A DNA stretch of 64,000 nt, from NCBI GenBank assembly GCA_016938735.1, contig JAFGUB010000009.1, positions 115,737-179,736 of the forward strand. The letters run 5' to 3'. This DNA comes from Campylobacterales bacterium. Lineage in GTDB: Bacteria; Campylobacterota; Campylobacteria; Campylobacterales; Sulfurimonadaceae. Under the pieces are notes generated by a model. It made no database searches and was not told where the DNA came from. It saw nothing but the letters and a program-made list of their open reading frames with translations. Shown in pieces: positions 35,034 to 43,456 of this stretch. The translations under genes and the position numbers were made by a program. Position 1 is the stretch's first letter; the number at the start of each line of letters is the position of its first letter.

Positions 35034-35370
35034 GAGCGACGTATCGGAGATACTCGCACACCTCAATGAAGTGTGCCAAAGCCGTTTCAAACCTACTACG
35101 CCCAAGACAAAGAGCCTGATTCGCGCACGCCTGAGCGAAGGGTTTAGCGTGGATGACTTCAGGCTGGTGCATGTCATCAAGGCCGCCGAGTGGAAGAATA
35201 CAAAGTTCGAGAGTTATCTGCGGCCGATCACACTTTACGGTACCAAGTTCGAGAGCTATCTCAACCAAAAAATGAGCGACGCCCAGAAGATCAAAATGAT
35301 CATGCAAGCCACAGGCAAATCCGCCGCCGAAGTACGCGACATGATGATGAAAGGAGCACAAGGTGCGTAA
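35017..35370 (+). CDS. Phage conserved C-terminal-domain protein (TIGR02220-like)
   Basis: A 117-residue protein. Nearly the whole length matches the domain found at the C-terminus of phage replication proteins: ILAHLNEVCQSRFKPT, IRARLSEGFSVDDF, then YLRPITLYGTKFESYLNQ. Here it stands alone with a short tail. The start at 35017 begins inside the previous gene. It probably binds DNA or a replication partner. Confidence 0.75.
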   Translation: MSAQFESDVSEILAHLNEVCQSRFKPTTPKTKSLIRARLSEGFSVDDFRLVHVIKAAEWKNTKFESYLRPITLYGTKFESYLNQKMSDAQKIKMIMQATGKSAAEVRDMMMKGAQGA

Positions 35371-35926
35371 TCAGCTCCGAGACAACATCGTGCGCTCTTT
35401 GGGTATAGAAGCAGACCTCTTCAGCTTGTCCATGATCGAAGAGGTGATTGCGACGCTTCCCCAGGAGCAATACCAGCCGTTTTTCAACGCGCTGCACGGC
35501 GACGAACATGCCTATCTCAAGCCTCTGGATCGCGTCGCAAAGGTGGCCAAACTCTTTCGAGACGCCGAGGTGGCGGCGCTGCTTAGCGGCACCGGCACGC
35601 TGGCCAAGCAAATCTACGACCGATTCTACGGCGTGCATACCGCGCTTTGCGATTTTGCCCGCGAGCACGGCAAGAGCGATCTGAGCGCTTTTTTCAAAAG
35701 CATCGACTACCGCGCCACCAAATTCGAGGGCGAGGTGCTCAGCCGTCAAGAGATCTATGTGCTCGAAAAGCTGGGCGGCGGCGCATGGCTCTGCGGCATC
35801 AAGCGAGAAATCAACTCCGGTGTGGTCATAGAGCGCATCGAAGCGATCATCCATGAGGGTATCTTCAAAAAGCATCACTCACGTCTGCTAGGCGGCGAGA
35901 AGAAATATTTAGCGAGTGTTCCATAG
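35363..35926 (+). CDS. Hypothetical phage protein
   Basis: A 187-residue helical protein with no recognised family. It overlaps its upstream neighbour by 8 bp. After its stop lie 143 bases without a supported gene before the Gam gene; they hold GC-rich short inverted segments near 35930-35990. Confidence 0.5.
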   Translation: MRNQLRDNIVRSLGIEADLFSLSMIEEVIATLPQEQYQPFFNALHGDEHAYLKPLDRVAKVAKLFRDAEVAALLSGTGTLAKQIYDRFYGVHTALCDFAREHGKSDLSAFFKSIDYRATKFEGEVLSRQEIYVLEKLGGGAWLCGIKREINSGVVIERIEAIIHEGIFKKHHSRLLGGEKKYLASVP

Positions 35927-36069
35927 GGCTGCCATCGGGCGGCCTGATGGAGTACCCCAACGGCATAAGGGGTCTTCAACAAAGGCGGTTCCAGATGGGG
36001 CTTAGGATTAAGAAAAAAGTGCGTGTCGCGGTCGCTACGCGGTACGGATATCTATATTGGGAGAAAATC

Positions 36070-36582
36070 ATGGCAAAAGAGAAACGAAGTAAACCGCAGA
36101 CCGAAATCAAGAAGATCACGTCGCTGGGCGAAGCAGACGGGGTGCTGCACCGCATCGCCGATCTGAAGGCGCACATGCGCAAGGCAACGGCCGATGCCGA
36201 TATCGCAGTTAATGCGATCAAAGAGGAGCTGGCCCTTACATGTAAGCCGATGATCGAGGAGATCGAATCGCTGGAGAGGTCGCTCGGCGTCTACTCTGAA
36301 TACAATCGTGGTGAGCTGTTTCGTGACAAGAAAACGATCGAGCTGCAGTTTGGGCTGTTTGGGTATCGGCAGAGCACGAGCGTATCGGTTAAAAAGACGA
36401 CGCTCGAGCTGCTGCAAAAGCATGGATTCGATGAGGCGATTGTGATCAAGCCGACGGTCAATAAAGAGCTCATGCGAAGCTGGACACCCAAAAAACTCTC
36501 CCTCGTCGATGCGATGCTGGTCGTCGAAGATAAGTTCTGGATCGAGACCAAGGAGAACGATCTTGAAGGGAGTGCGGCATGA
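36070..36582 (+). CDS. gam: Gam-like host-nuclease inhibitor
   Basis: A 170-residue protein matching Mu Gam: an N-terminal helix (DGVLHRIADLKAHMRKATADAD), a coiled coil and the motif RSTSVSVKKT-like beta region with ELMRSWTPKKL. Mu Gam binds double-stranded ends and blocks RecBCD/AddAB. The ATG at 36070 follows GGGAG. A perfect TTACATGTAA lies inside (36236). Confidence 0.85.
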   Translation: MAKEKRSKPQTEIKKITSLGEADGVLHRIADLKAHMRKATADADIAVNAIKEELALTCKPMIEEIESLERSLGVYSEYNRGELFRDKKTIELQFGLFGYRQSTSVSVKKTTLELLQKHGFDEAIVIKPTVNKELMRSWTPKKLSLVDAMLVVEDKFWIETKENDLEGSAA

Positions 36583-36959
36583 GCGCGATCGCTTCATTGG
36601 CGCCCATCATCCGCACCGTAAGGGGTGGCGCGGTGATGGTGGATAACCGGCGACATGCCCATGAAGCGCTCCATGCGCTCGAAGGCCGCGACGTATTGCT
36701 CGATATGGAGGTGGATGTGCGTAGCGAAGCGCGCTGTTATCGGGTGTACGACCTGTGGGAAAACGAGATATGTGTCATCGAGCTGGGCCGCGTACAAAAC
36801 ATCGGCGAGGCAATAGGCTTAGGCGAGCGTGTCGTAGCAAAAACATGTGAGGTGTGCGGTCACTGCAAGAGCACCTCTGAATTTCGTGCGCTCCCCTCAG
36901 GCAAGCGCCGATCCATCTGCATGGAATGCGCACAAAAGATCAACGCGCGGATTGAATAG
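36579..36959 (+). CDS. Zinc-finger-like phage protein
   Basis: A 126-residue protein overlapping gam by 4 bp. The C-terminal 40 residues have CEVCGHCKSTSEFR and ICMEC, a four-Cys knuckle resembling phage-type HNH-less zinc ribbons. The N-terminal part is beta-rich. Function unknown. Confidence 0.55.
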   Translation: MSAIASLAPIIRTVRGGAVMVDNRRHAHEALHALEGRDVLLDMEVDVRSEARCYRVYDLWENEICVIELGRVQNIGEAIGLGERVVAKTCEVCGHCKSTSEFRALPSGKRRSICMECAQKINARIE

Positions 36960-37003
36960 CCTCCACAGGGGTGGGGGCGATTGAATTCGAACAAAGGAGT
37001 AGT

Positions 37004-37936
37004 ATGAGTAGATTCGATTTTTTAACGCAGCACGTCATTGACGCATCGGCCATTGAAGAGGTGGGGGTGCGAGAGTTCTATCTTGACCGCACCATTGCCC
37101 AAAGCACGATTAACATTCTCTACGCCCCTGCCGGCACGGGGAAGACATGGATGTCGTTTGCGCTTTGCGGCGTGCTGATGGAGCGGGGGCTGGAGGTGAT
37201 CTACCTCGACAACGACAACGGTATTCACCTGCTCAAAGACCGGGGATGGGATCGCTTCTTAGCACGCTACGCGGGTCGGATGCACTACGTCAATGCCGAT
37301 ATGCTCGACGATCCCGAAGCCGATATGAAAAAGATCATGCGCGATCTCAAAACAAATGCCGAGGGAGAATACTTTCGCAGGGTTGCCGTGGTGTTTGACA
37401 GCTTGCAGTTTTTCTTAAGCGGTGGAATGTACGACGAGAACAAAATACGACACTTCAATGCCATGTGCAAGCGCATTAGAAAGTCAGGCGGAACGGTGCT
37501 GGTGCTGAACCATGCGACCAAAAACGGCCTGGTGATGAAAGGGGGCGGATCGCTCATCGATTCGGCGGATGAAGTGTGGCAGCTTCGGGCGGTACACGCA
37601 GATGCGAATGAAAAGCATTTTGTGATGACACCCGAAAAACGGCGCAACGGGACGGAAGAGGCGGGCTACTCGATTAATGTGCATACGATGGAGCTTTCAA
37701 AAATAGATGCCGAGATACTCAATATGACGGAGACGGAGAAGGAGTGTGCTTATGCTGCCGTGTCTGAGCTCTCAAAGCGCGACTCCCCTATTGCTCAAAG
37801 CGACCTGCTAAGGCTGATAGGTCGCGCCCCCACAGACAAGTTTGGAAACGAAATATTGAAAAAATATGATGGCAAACTGTGGACAAGCCATCGAGACGGC
37901 AAGAGAAGAATGTACCAAAAGATGGACAAGAAATAA
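37004..37936 (+). CDS. RepA-like AAA ATPase (RecA-fold)
   Basis: A 310-residue protein of the AAA_25/RepA helicase type. Walker A is APAGTGKTWM (about residues 39-48), Walker B is VAVVFDSLQF, and NHATKNG is a RecA-like sensor motif. The C-terminus has a winged helix (SDLLRLIGRAPT). It resembles plasmid and phage DNA-dependent ATPases. It may assist replication or target capture. GGAG site precedes the ATG. Confidence 0.8.
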   Translation: MSRFDFLTQHVIDASAIEEVGVREFYLDRTIAQSTINILYAPAGTGKTWMSFALCGVLMERGLEVIYLDNDNGIHLLKDRGWDRFLARYAGRMHYVNADMLDDPEADMKKIMRDLKTNAEGEYFRRVAVVFDSLQFFLSGGMYDENKIRHFNAMCKRIRKSGGTVLVLNHATKNGLVMKGGGSLIDSADEVWQLRAVHADANEKHFVMTPEKRRNGTEEAGYSINVHTMELSKIDAEILNMTETEKECAYAAVSELSKRDSPIAQSDLLRLIGRAPTDKFGNEILKKYDGKLWTSHRDGKRRMYQKMDKK

Positions 37937-38027
37937 AAGGAATAATAAGAGAGAAGCCCTATTTATGGGCGTTATCCTTATTATTAGTCTTATTCTGAGT
38001 TTTTTGTATTTTAAAAAAGGAGCCCCC

Positions 38028-38468
38028 GTGACCCCAAAGCAAAAAGCCTACCGTAACAAGCTGCTCTCAAAAATCCACCAATCCCCGCGCTACCGTAGCG
38101 TCTATGCCAACGACCGCGATCTTTGGGAGTCGTTCTTGCAAAACGCCTACGGTGTGCATAGCAGCGCCGATCTGCTCATCAGCGAGCTGGAGAATCTGAG
38201 CGCCTACCTGAGCGGGAAAGCGAGCGTGCTGATCGCAGACCCCTCAAGGCGAAGTGAGCGCGAGGGCAAAGCCACCAAAGCGCAGATCGCCAAAATCGAG
38301 ACGATGTGGTCAAAAGTGGCACGAGACAAAAGCGACATGGCACTGCGCAACTTCATCCACCGTCAGGTAAAATCCAGGCCGCTGCATCTGTACCACCTCA
38401 CCCAAGCAGAAGCGACCGTGATCATCGTCTCTTTGGTGGCGATGCACAAAGAGGGAGGTGCGGCATGA
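38028..38468 (+). CDS. gemA: GemA (Mu gp16-like) regulator
   Basis: A 146-residue protein matching DUF1018/GemA: KAYRNKLLSKIHQSPRYR near the start, the KAQIAKIETMWSKVAR centre, and a C-terminal RQVKSRPLHLYHLTQAEA. Mu GemA modulates host gene expression and supercoiling. I chose GTG 38028 because of the AAGGAGCCCCC site; the frame is open upstream and encodes a hydrophobic stretch, so a longer form is possible. Confidence 0.8.
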   Translation: MTPKQKAYRNKLLSKIHQSPRYRSVYANDRDLWESFLQNAYGVHSSADLLISELENLSAYLSGKASVLIADPSRRSEREGKATKAQIAKIETMWSKVARDKSDMALRNFIHRQVKSRPLHLYHLTQAEATVIIVSLVAMHKEGGAA

Positions 38469-38767
38469 GGGATCTCTCGTGGATGGACGATATCGACGTG
38501 GTCCCTTTTTTGGAGGGCGATATGGCCATCGTGCATCATGCTTGCGGGCCCGAAGTGCTTAGAGCGCTGTGGGAGGGGGTGCCGTCCATGACCCTCTATG
38601 TGAGCACCAAGCCCATCAATGATGCCAAACGCATCTACATCCAGCGCAATTTCGACGGCTCAAACGCGAAAGAGCTGGCGCGTTTTTTGGAAGTCAGCGA
38701 TAAATTCGTGCAAGAAGTGCTGAGCCGCCCCATGATCCGCAAACCGCTTCCTACGCTCTTTGATTAG
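38465..38767 (+). CDS. Mor-like late/middle transcription activator
   Basis: A 100-residue protein overlapping gemA by 4 bp. The C-terminal helix-turn-helix (IQRNFDGSNAKELARFLEVSDKFV) has the Mor/C family pattern FxGxNxxELAR. In Mu, Mor activates the middle promoter and thereby late genes. A GTTTAAC-GTTAAAC site lies just after its stop. Confidence 0.8.
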   Translation: MRDLSWMDDIDVVPFLEGDMAIVHHACGPEVLRALWEGVPSMTLYVSTKPINDAKRIYIQRNFDGSNAKELARFLEVSDKFVQEVLSRPMIRKPLPTLFD

Positions 38768-38793
38768 CGTTTAACTGCTTCTGAAAGTTAAAC
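38767..38793. repeat. GTTTAAC-GTTAAAC inverted site 3
   Basis: GTTTAAC (38769-38775) and GTTAAAC (38787-38793) with an 11-base spacer, between the Mor-like gene and the HTH gene at 38834. Confidence 0.65.
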
Positions 38794-38833
38794 ACCCTTT
38801 CGATAAAATCAACCCAACAAACGGAGAAGAAAC

Positions 38834-39067
38834 ATGGCTGAAGAAGAGAATGTAGTCAAGCTTACATGTAAGAAGCTGGGGATTACGCAGAAGGAGTTGG
38901 CGGAGCGGTTGGGAGTAAGTAAACCAACAGTAGAGCGATGGGCTCAAGATGAAGTCCCTGCGCAAGCCCAGAACCAAGTTGAGCTATTGTTGGAAAACCA
39001 CCAACTGAAAAAAGAACTTGAAGAGTTGAAGTCCGCTATTAAGACAATTGCCAAGCACGCCCAATAA
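38834..39067 (+). CDS. Small XRE-type regulator with coiled coil
   Basis: A 77-residue protein. Residues 10-50 form an HTH (KLGITQKELAERLGVSKPTVERW); residues 52-77 form a coiled coil likely for dimerisation. GGAG site. It may bind one of the repeated sites in the flanking intergenic regions. A TTACATGTAA copy sits at its codons 10-13. Confidence 0.8.
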   Translation: MAEEENVVKLTCKKLGITQKELAERLGVSKPTVERWAQDEVPAQAQNQVELLLENHQLKKELEELKSAIKTIAKHAQ

Positions 39068-39135
39068 GGGCTGTTTGTTCCTCAAATACCATCAAAATAA
39101 TTACACACCGCACATAAAAATAATCAAAGTAATTG

Positions 39136-39175
39136 AAACTATCTTGACAAAGCAATAGTTTTGATTGTATAGTTT
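39136..39175 (+). promoter_or_regulatory. Promoter with AAACTAT/ATAGTTT operator repeats
   Basis: TTGACA (39144-39149), an 18-bp spacer and TATAGT (39168-39173) form a near-consensus promoter. Inverted AAACTAT (39136) and ATAGTTT (39155) flank the -35, and a third ATAGTTT (39169) overlaps the -10. This is a clear operator layout for an unidentified regulator. It points to the Rha-like gene. The gap 39068-39307 has no gene. Confidence 0.65.
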
Positions 39176-39250
39176 CGATGCTTGCAATTAAACAGATTGT
39201 TTTTGTAGTGATTGAGCGTTTCTGCTCCGCATTGAGGTGCGGAGCATGGA

Positions 39251-39280
39251 GCGTTTACATTTTTTAGCAGAAGTTAAACG
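39251..39280. repeat. GTTTAAC-GTTAAAC inverted site 4
   Basis: GCGTTTA (39251-39257) and TTAAACG (39274-39280), spacer 16 bases, 28 bp before the Rha-like gene. One arm is degenerate. Single GTTTAAC copies also occur at 26675, 40708, 43360 and 43371, and GTTAAAC at 63943. Confidence 0.55.
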
Positions 39281-39307
39281 ACTCACATTCACCAAAAGAG
39301 GTTCACA

Positions 39308-39952
39308 ATGGTACCGCAAATCATCCAAATCGTCGAGGGTGTCCCGACCGTCAGTCACAGAGTAGTTGCCGAAAATATCGGCGTCCAAGCGAAAAATGTT
39401 GCAGAGCTTATTCAAACGCACAAAGCGTATTTTGAGCGCTTTGGTAACCTTACGTTTCAAACGGAGGGTTTGGAAAGACAAAATGCAAAAGGACAAAACA
39501 GAGGAACGGTTGACCAAAAAACCTACTACCTCAACGAGATGCAAGCAACGTTTCTGATCACCCTCTCCAAAAACACGGGAAAAGTCGTCGCGTTTAAAGC
39601 GGCACTCGTTCGGGCGTTTGACGAGCTGCGCTCCTCGAAGCCTCAATCGCCATCCAAATACGAGAGCATTCTCCACGATCACATCATCGAGCTCAACACC
39701 CGTATTGAAAAGCTAGAGAGCCGCCCGATGCTGCTGCCCAACCCCAGAGTATCAGGCGCCCCCTTTAGCGATGAGGAGAAAGAGAACATCCGAAGCCTTC
39801 GCCGTGACTACAACTGCTCCACCGTAGAGATAGCCAGACGTATGGGATGCTCCGAGCGCTCAGTGCGTCGGGTGCTCAAGAGCGAAAGCGCCCCCAAGCA
39901 TCAGGGTATCTTTGAGCGGATGGCGCAGAGTCTGTTCGGAGATGCGGCATGA
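39308..39952 (+). CDS. Rha-family phage regulator
   Basis: A 214-residue protein. The N-terminal 100 residues match the Rha domain: VSHRVVAENIGVQAKNVAELI and YYLNEMQATFLITLSKNT followed by FKAALVRAF. The C-terminus has an HTH of resolvase/homeodomain type (NCSTVEIARRMGCSERSVRRVL). Rha proteins can be toxic in certain hosts and act as regulators or antirepressors. It is driven by the promoter at 39144. Confidence 0.8.
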   Translation: MVPQIIQIVEGVPTVSHRVVAENIGVQAKNVAELIQTHKAYFERFGNLTFQTEGLERQNAKGQNRGTVDQKTYYLNEMQATFLITLSKNTGKVVAFKAALVRAFDELRSSKPQSPSKYESILHDHIIELNTRIEKLESRPMLLPNPRVSGAPFSDEEKENIRSLRRDYNCSTVEIARRMGCSERSVRRVLKSESAPKHQGIFERMAQSLFGDAA

Positions 39953-40146
39953 GCGCCGCATACCCTATCGAGCCCGTCGATGTTCTCGACGAAGTGCGCA
40001 CCATGCTGCACTTCTGCCAGATAGCGCTACGTGGGCCCGATCTCGAAGCCGAAGCCAAAGACGGCTTTCATTCGACACTGGAGTGCGTGCTTCAAAAAGT
40101 CGAAACCGCCAAGCTGCTCATTCTGGATCATCTCAAAGCCTCTTAG
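39949..40146 (+). CDS. Hypothetical small protein
   Basis: A 65-residue helical protein (DVLDEVRTMLHFCQIALRG) overlapping the Rha-like gene by 4 bp. It is the last gene before the strand switch. No family recognised. Confidence 0.55.
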   Translation: MSAAYPIEPVDVLDEVRTMLHFCQIALRGPDLEAEAKDGFHSTLECVLQKVETAKLLILDHLKAS

Positions 40147-40150
40147 CATT

Positions 40151-40172
40151 AGGGGGCCTTGAGATGCCCCCT
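40151..40172. terminator. Bidirectional terminator between convergent modules
   Basis: AGGGGGC (40151-40157) and GCCCCCT (40166-40172) form a perfect 7-bp stem with an 8-base loop. It lies between the rightward early operon and the leftward head module. Confidence 0.75.
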
Positions 40173-40174
40173 GT

Positions 40175-40690
40175 CTACTTCACCGCCTCTTCCATCGTCT
40201 TTTGCACATACTCCAAAATATCCTGCCGCAAACTCGGCTTCAGATTGCCCGCCTTATTGATCGGCATGTACGGTCGTGCGGGGATCTTCACTTTTCTTCC
40301 CCGACCTGCCATGCCGCCGAACTGGTGGATAGCGGCATACTCAAGATTCGTCCCAACCGTAGCGCTGTTGTTGGTGATCTCCTTCGTGATCGAGCCTCTA
40401 AGCCTCCCTGACTTCTGCAAAATCTTTCGCTCAAATCCCTTTGACACTTTCCCATTGTTTGGATGCGTTTTCTTTTTTTTGCTTTTGCCCATGTTCGTGT
40501 ATCCCAGCCGCAGGGTGGTGCGGCTGAGCGGCGTCCATTTCGGGCGGCCTTCATCTTCGAACGTTTCGTCGATCTCGTTGATGAGCATGTTGCCGATTTC
40601 TGCCATCATCGGGTGCATGTTGTGCGTTGCATCATGCAGCTTTGAGAGTGTTGTTCGGATCTCTTCTAATCCGGTAACTTTGATACTCAT
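40175..40690 (-). CDS. Virion morphogenesis protein (Mu G-like)
   Basis: A 171-residue protein matching the phage virion morphogenesis/tail-completion family: FEDEGRPKWTPLSRTTL, a KILQKSGRLRGSI stretch and AAIHQFGG. In Mu, gpG helps join heads and tails. It ends the minus-strand packaging module. Confidence 0.85.
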   Translation of the reverse strand: MSIKVTGLEEIRTTLSKLHDATHNMHPMMAEIGNMLINEIDETFEDEGRPKWTPLSRTTLRLGYTNMGKSKKKKTHPNNGKVSKGFERKILQKSGRLRGSITKEITNNSATVGTNLEYAAIHQFGGMAGRGRKVKIPARPYMPINKAGNLKPSLRQDILEYVQKTMEEAVK

Positions 40691-40752
40691 GATGCCTCCT
40701 TGAGTCTGTTTAACTTTTGTGGTAAAATTTTACAAACGGGGTGAAGTTGGGT

Positions 40753-41919
40753 CTAGTCCCTGCTCCGTTGATATACAAGCTTCATCTTTCTCCGTTCTTC
40801 CAACCCTCGAGTAACATGAAAAATAGTTGCCCCCTGAGTCTTGTCCTTAAAATACCGGAACACTGCCATTACGGCATAAACTTCTCCATTGTCCTCATAG
40901 TAGCGAAACATGTTTTTCTTAAAACCGAACTTGTCGATATCGATGTATATCTCGTCCGGGTTGCTGAGCACCTTGGCGAACTCATCTATCATTTCATGTC
41001 GCGCCTCTTTTGTGAGTTTGCTCAGCCCCGTATTTTTGTCCGTGAAAAGGCTGTCGTCCACAATCATCGGGTCGCCGACCTTGTCGAGATAGATCGCTCC
41101 GGGGGCGATACCGAGATCATCGTAAAACCGTTTTTTAAGCTCGTCTTCGGAAAGGTCTGCGCGCCCCTGTTGTTTCACGTCCGATATTTTTGGCAATTGC
41201 GACAAGCTCTGGTCCAGATCCATCTTGCTCAGCTTGCCAACGCGGCTACCCGCGCCAACGTCATAGGCCCAGTCAGGAGATGCGATGTTCTTTACATGTA
41301 AGCCCTCGGACACCTCCCACCCTTTTTTATCGATCTCATCTTTGCGGTAGGCACGCACTTTGCAGCGGCAGTTCCATGCGTTTGGCGGGTAGTTGGTGCG
41401 CCACCACGGATCGTCACGGTGTAGGATGATGCCGTTTTTGGCCGCATGCTCCGACCTCGCTCTGCCATCGAGCACGGCGCTGTACCTCCAGTAGAGCGAA
41501 TCACTCAGCTCCATCAGCTGCTTGTGCCTTCCGACGCTGTAGCTCACGCGCATGTTCGTATCGAAAATCGTACGCAGACGGCGCGATCCGACATAGATAT
41601 CTTTGGGCTCTCCGGTTTGCGGATCAATGACGGTCGTCTCTCCCCACCATCCGTATTTTTTGAGCGTCGGCGTGAGATCCTTTTTCCACTGCTCGAACGC
41701 TATACCATCACGCTGCGCTTTGACAATGCTATCATGAATGTCGCTGAGCAGATCGAGGCGGGTGACCTTCGCCACCGTGAAGGCGCTGTGGTGGGCTTCG
41801 TGCATGGTCTGGGTGTAGTTGAACCCGAGCTTGAGGCCCTTGCCCTCCAGATAGTCAATCGCCTCGTGCGGCGGAAGGTTGAAGTCAAAGCTGATCGGCG
41901 GCAATCTCAGCTCCTCCAA
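40753..41919 (-). CDS. Mu F-like head morphogenesis protein with PBECR-type nuclease domain
   Basis: A 388-residue protein. Residues 1-220 are the Mu F/SPP1 gp7 head morphogenesis domain ending in the hallmark NAWNCRCKVRAY. The C-terminal 130 residues (IYIDIDKFGFKKNMFRYYEDNGEVYAVMAVFRYF) resemble the PBECR group of phage-capsid-linked BECR-fold RNases. Such domains may be delivered into the host with the DNA. It overlaps the portal gene by 35 bp. Confidence 0.75.
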   Translation of the reverse strand: MEELRLPPISFDFNLPPHEAIDYLEGKGLKLGFNYTQTMHEAHHSAFTVAKVTRLDLLSDIHDSIVKAQRDGIAFEQWKKDLTPTLKKYGWWGETTVIDPQTGEPKDIYVGSRRLRTIFDTNMRVSYSVGRHKQLMELSDSLYWRYSAVLDGRARSEHAAKNGIILHRDDPWWRTNYPPNAWNCRCKVRAYRKDEIDKKGWEVSEGLHVKNIASPDWAYDVGAGSRVGKLSKMDLDQSLSQLPKISDVKQQGRADLSEDELKKRFYDDLGIAPGAIYLDKVGDPMIVDDSLFTDKNTGLSKLTKEARHEMIDEFAKVLSNPDEIYIDIDKFGFKKNMFRYYEDNGEVYAVMAVFRYFKDKTQGATIFHVTRGLEERRKMKLVYQRSRD

Positions 41920-43333
41920 GGATCATACTATTGGCGTTAAGCCGCTCAAGCGTGTTTTGCAGTGAGGGGAGGGTAAGTGTGGGATAGGCTCCAAGGATGG
42001 CGTCGATCGCTTCTTCATAGGTCGAAGCCGAATCAAGGATGCGCAGCACACCTGAGAGGATCTCTTGCTCCTGCTCTTTGGTGCTCTGCGCTTTGCTTTG
42101 TGCATCCAGCGCATCGGCGCTCTTGGGTTTTGGGGGTGTTTCGGAAAAGCTCTGCACACTTTGCGCCGCCGCTACTGAGGCTTCAGTGACCTCGATATCC
42201 CCCTCTTCAAACCCGTAGGCTTTCATGTAATAATTCTTCGTGAACCGCACGCCGGTGCGGGATAGGATTTCGTCGCGCTCTGCGAGCGCCTTGTCCACTT
42301 CCTCCTCTTGGTAGAGCGAAAAGATCGGTGCGCTGTTCCCGCCGAAGTTGAGCTCCCAGATCCATCCGATGAGGGTATTGATCGTATCTTCGACGAGATG
42401 GGTGTCTTCGTCAACCAGATCGCCGCGCACCTGATCGTGCGTCTGGCTCGCGGCGTAGCTGCCGGTATCTCCCACTTCGGTGGTCAGCGTCTGTCCCAAT
42501 ACCGCTTTGGAGATAGAGGCGTTCATGAAGGCGGCAAGGCGCTCGTACACATCGGCGCTCGACGCTTTGCCGGACGCCTCCTTGATTTCGATGCTGGCAT
42601 CGTCGGGAATCACGCCGATGGCGTCTTGAACCATGTTCTCCAGTTGATCGGCTAGGGCTTCCGTCTCCTCTTTGGAGGTACCGCGCGGCTTTTTGCCGAC
42701 CAGAAAGGGCATGCCGTATTTTTCGGCAAAGGTCACCCAGAACCTGATCCCCCCTTTTTTGAAGACGACCGGCCAGAAGCAGCGCGAGAGGATCTTCTCT
42801 CCGTAGGGGTTTTCATACGATGCGCGGCTACGCGCCACCAGAAACTTAAATGCAGGGACGCTCTCTCCGGAAGGATTGGCTTTGGTTTTGAGCAGAAGCT
42901 CCCCACTCGGCGTAAAGGCGAACCACTCTTTGGGTTTTCCGACAATGCGCGCCGGAAGGTAGAGCCCATCACGTCGTTCCCACACGACCTCCATCACCGA
43001 GTACCCAAAAAACGGAGCCTCCATGATCGCGCCCATCAGTTCAAACGGCTTGATCCTGTTTTTGAAAAGATCATCGATGATCTTTGCTTGGCGCGTCTTT
43101 GATCCGCCGCGATCAATCGCCCACTCTTTGGAGCGTACCCCGGCGATGCGCGTTCCCATGACCGAGAAGAGATGATCATCCGATGTGAGCTCTTTGTAGA
43201 TGCTCAGATTTTTGCCCTGCTTTTTCAGCACCGGATCGGGGTCGGGGAGGATGTTTAAAAATGAGATAAACCCTGTTGCGTTTTGGTGGGTTGCGAGCTC
43301 GCTCAGTAGATCGCCTGTTTTTTTTGCTGCCAT
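41885..43333 (-). CDS. Portal protein (DUF935, Mu gp29-like)
   Basis: A 482-residue protein matching the DUF935 portal family: RKKEWAIDRG-like start, KTGGIRFWVTFAEKYGMPF, and SKAVLGQTLTTEVGDTGSYA. The portal ring is the DNA entry and exit channel at one head vertex. C-terminal helices carry several Gln/Ser-rich stretches. It lies between terminase and F-like genes as in Mu. Confidence 0.9.
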   Translation of the reverse strand: MAAKKTGDLLSELATHQNATGFISFLNILPDPDPVLKKQGKNLSIYKELTSDDHLFSVMGTRIAGVRSKEWAIDRGGSKTRQAKIIDDLFKNRIKPFELMGAIMEAPFFGYSVMEVVWERRDGLYLPARIVGKPKEWFAFTPSGELLLKTKANPSGESVPAFKFLVARSRASYENPYGEKILSRCFWPVVFKKGGIRFWVTFAEKYGMPFLVGKKPRGTSKEETEALADQLENMVQDAIGVIPDDASIEIKEASGKASSADVYERLAAFMNASISKAVLGQTLTTEVGDTGSYAASQTHDQVRGDLVDEDTHLVEDTINTLIGWIWELNFGGNSAPIFSLYQEEEVDKALAERDEILSRTGVRFTKNYYMKAYGFEEGDIEVTEASVAAAQSVQSFSETPPKPKSADALDAQSKAQSTKEQEQEILSGVLRILDSASTYEEAIDAILGAYPTLTLPSLQNTLERLNANSMILGGAEIAADQL

Positions 43334-43456
43334 ATTCTCTCCTATGCGTCGTGTATGGTGTTTAACACCCGTTTAACTCTGTCGATCCTCTTTTTTTTGA
43401 CCCATTGGTCGCCTTTGGTCTAAAAACGCTTCTGTGGCCTTCTATGACGCTTTGCA

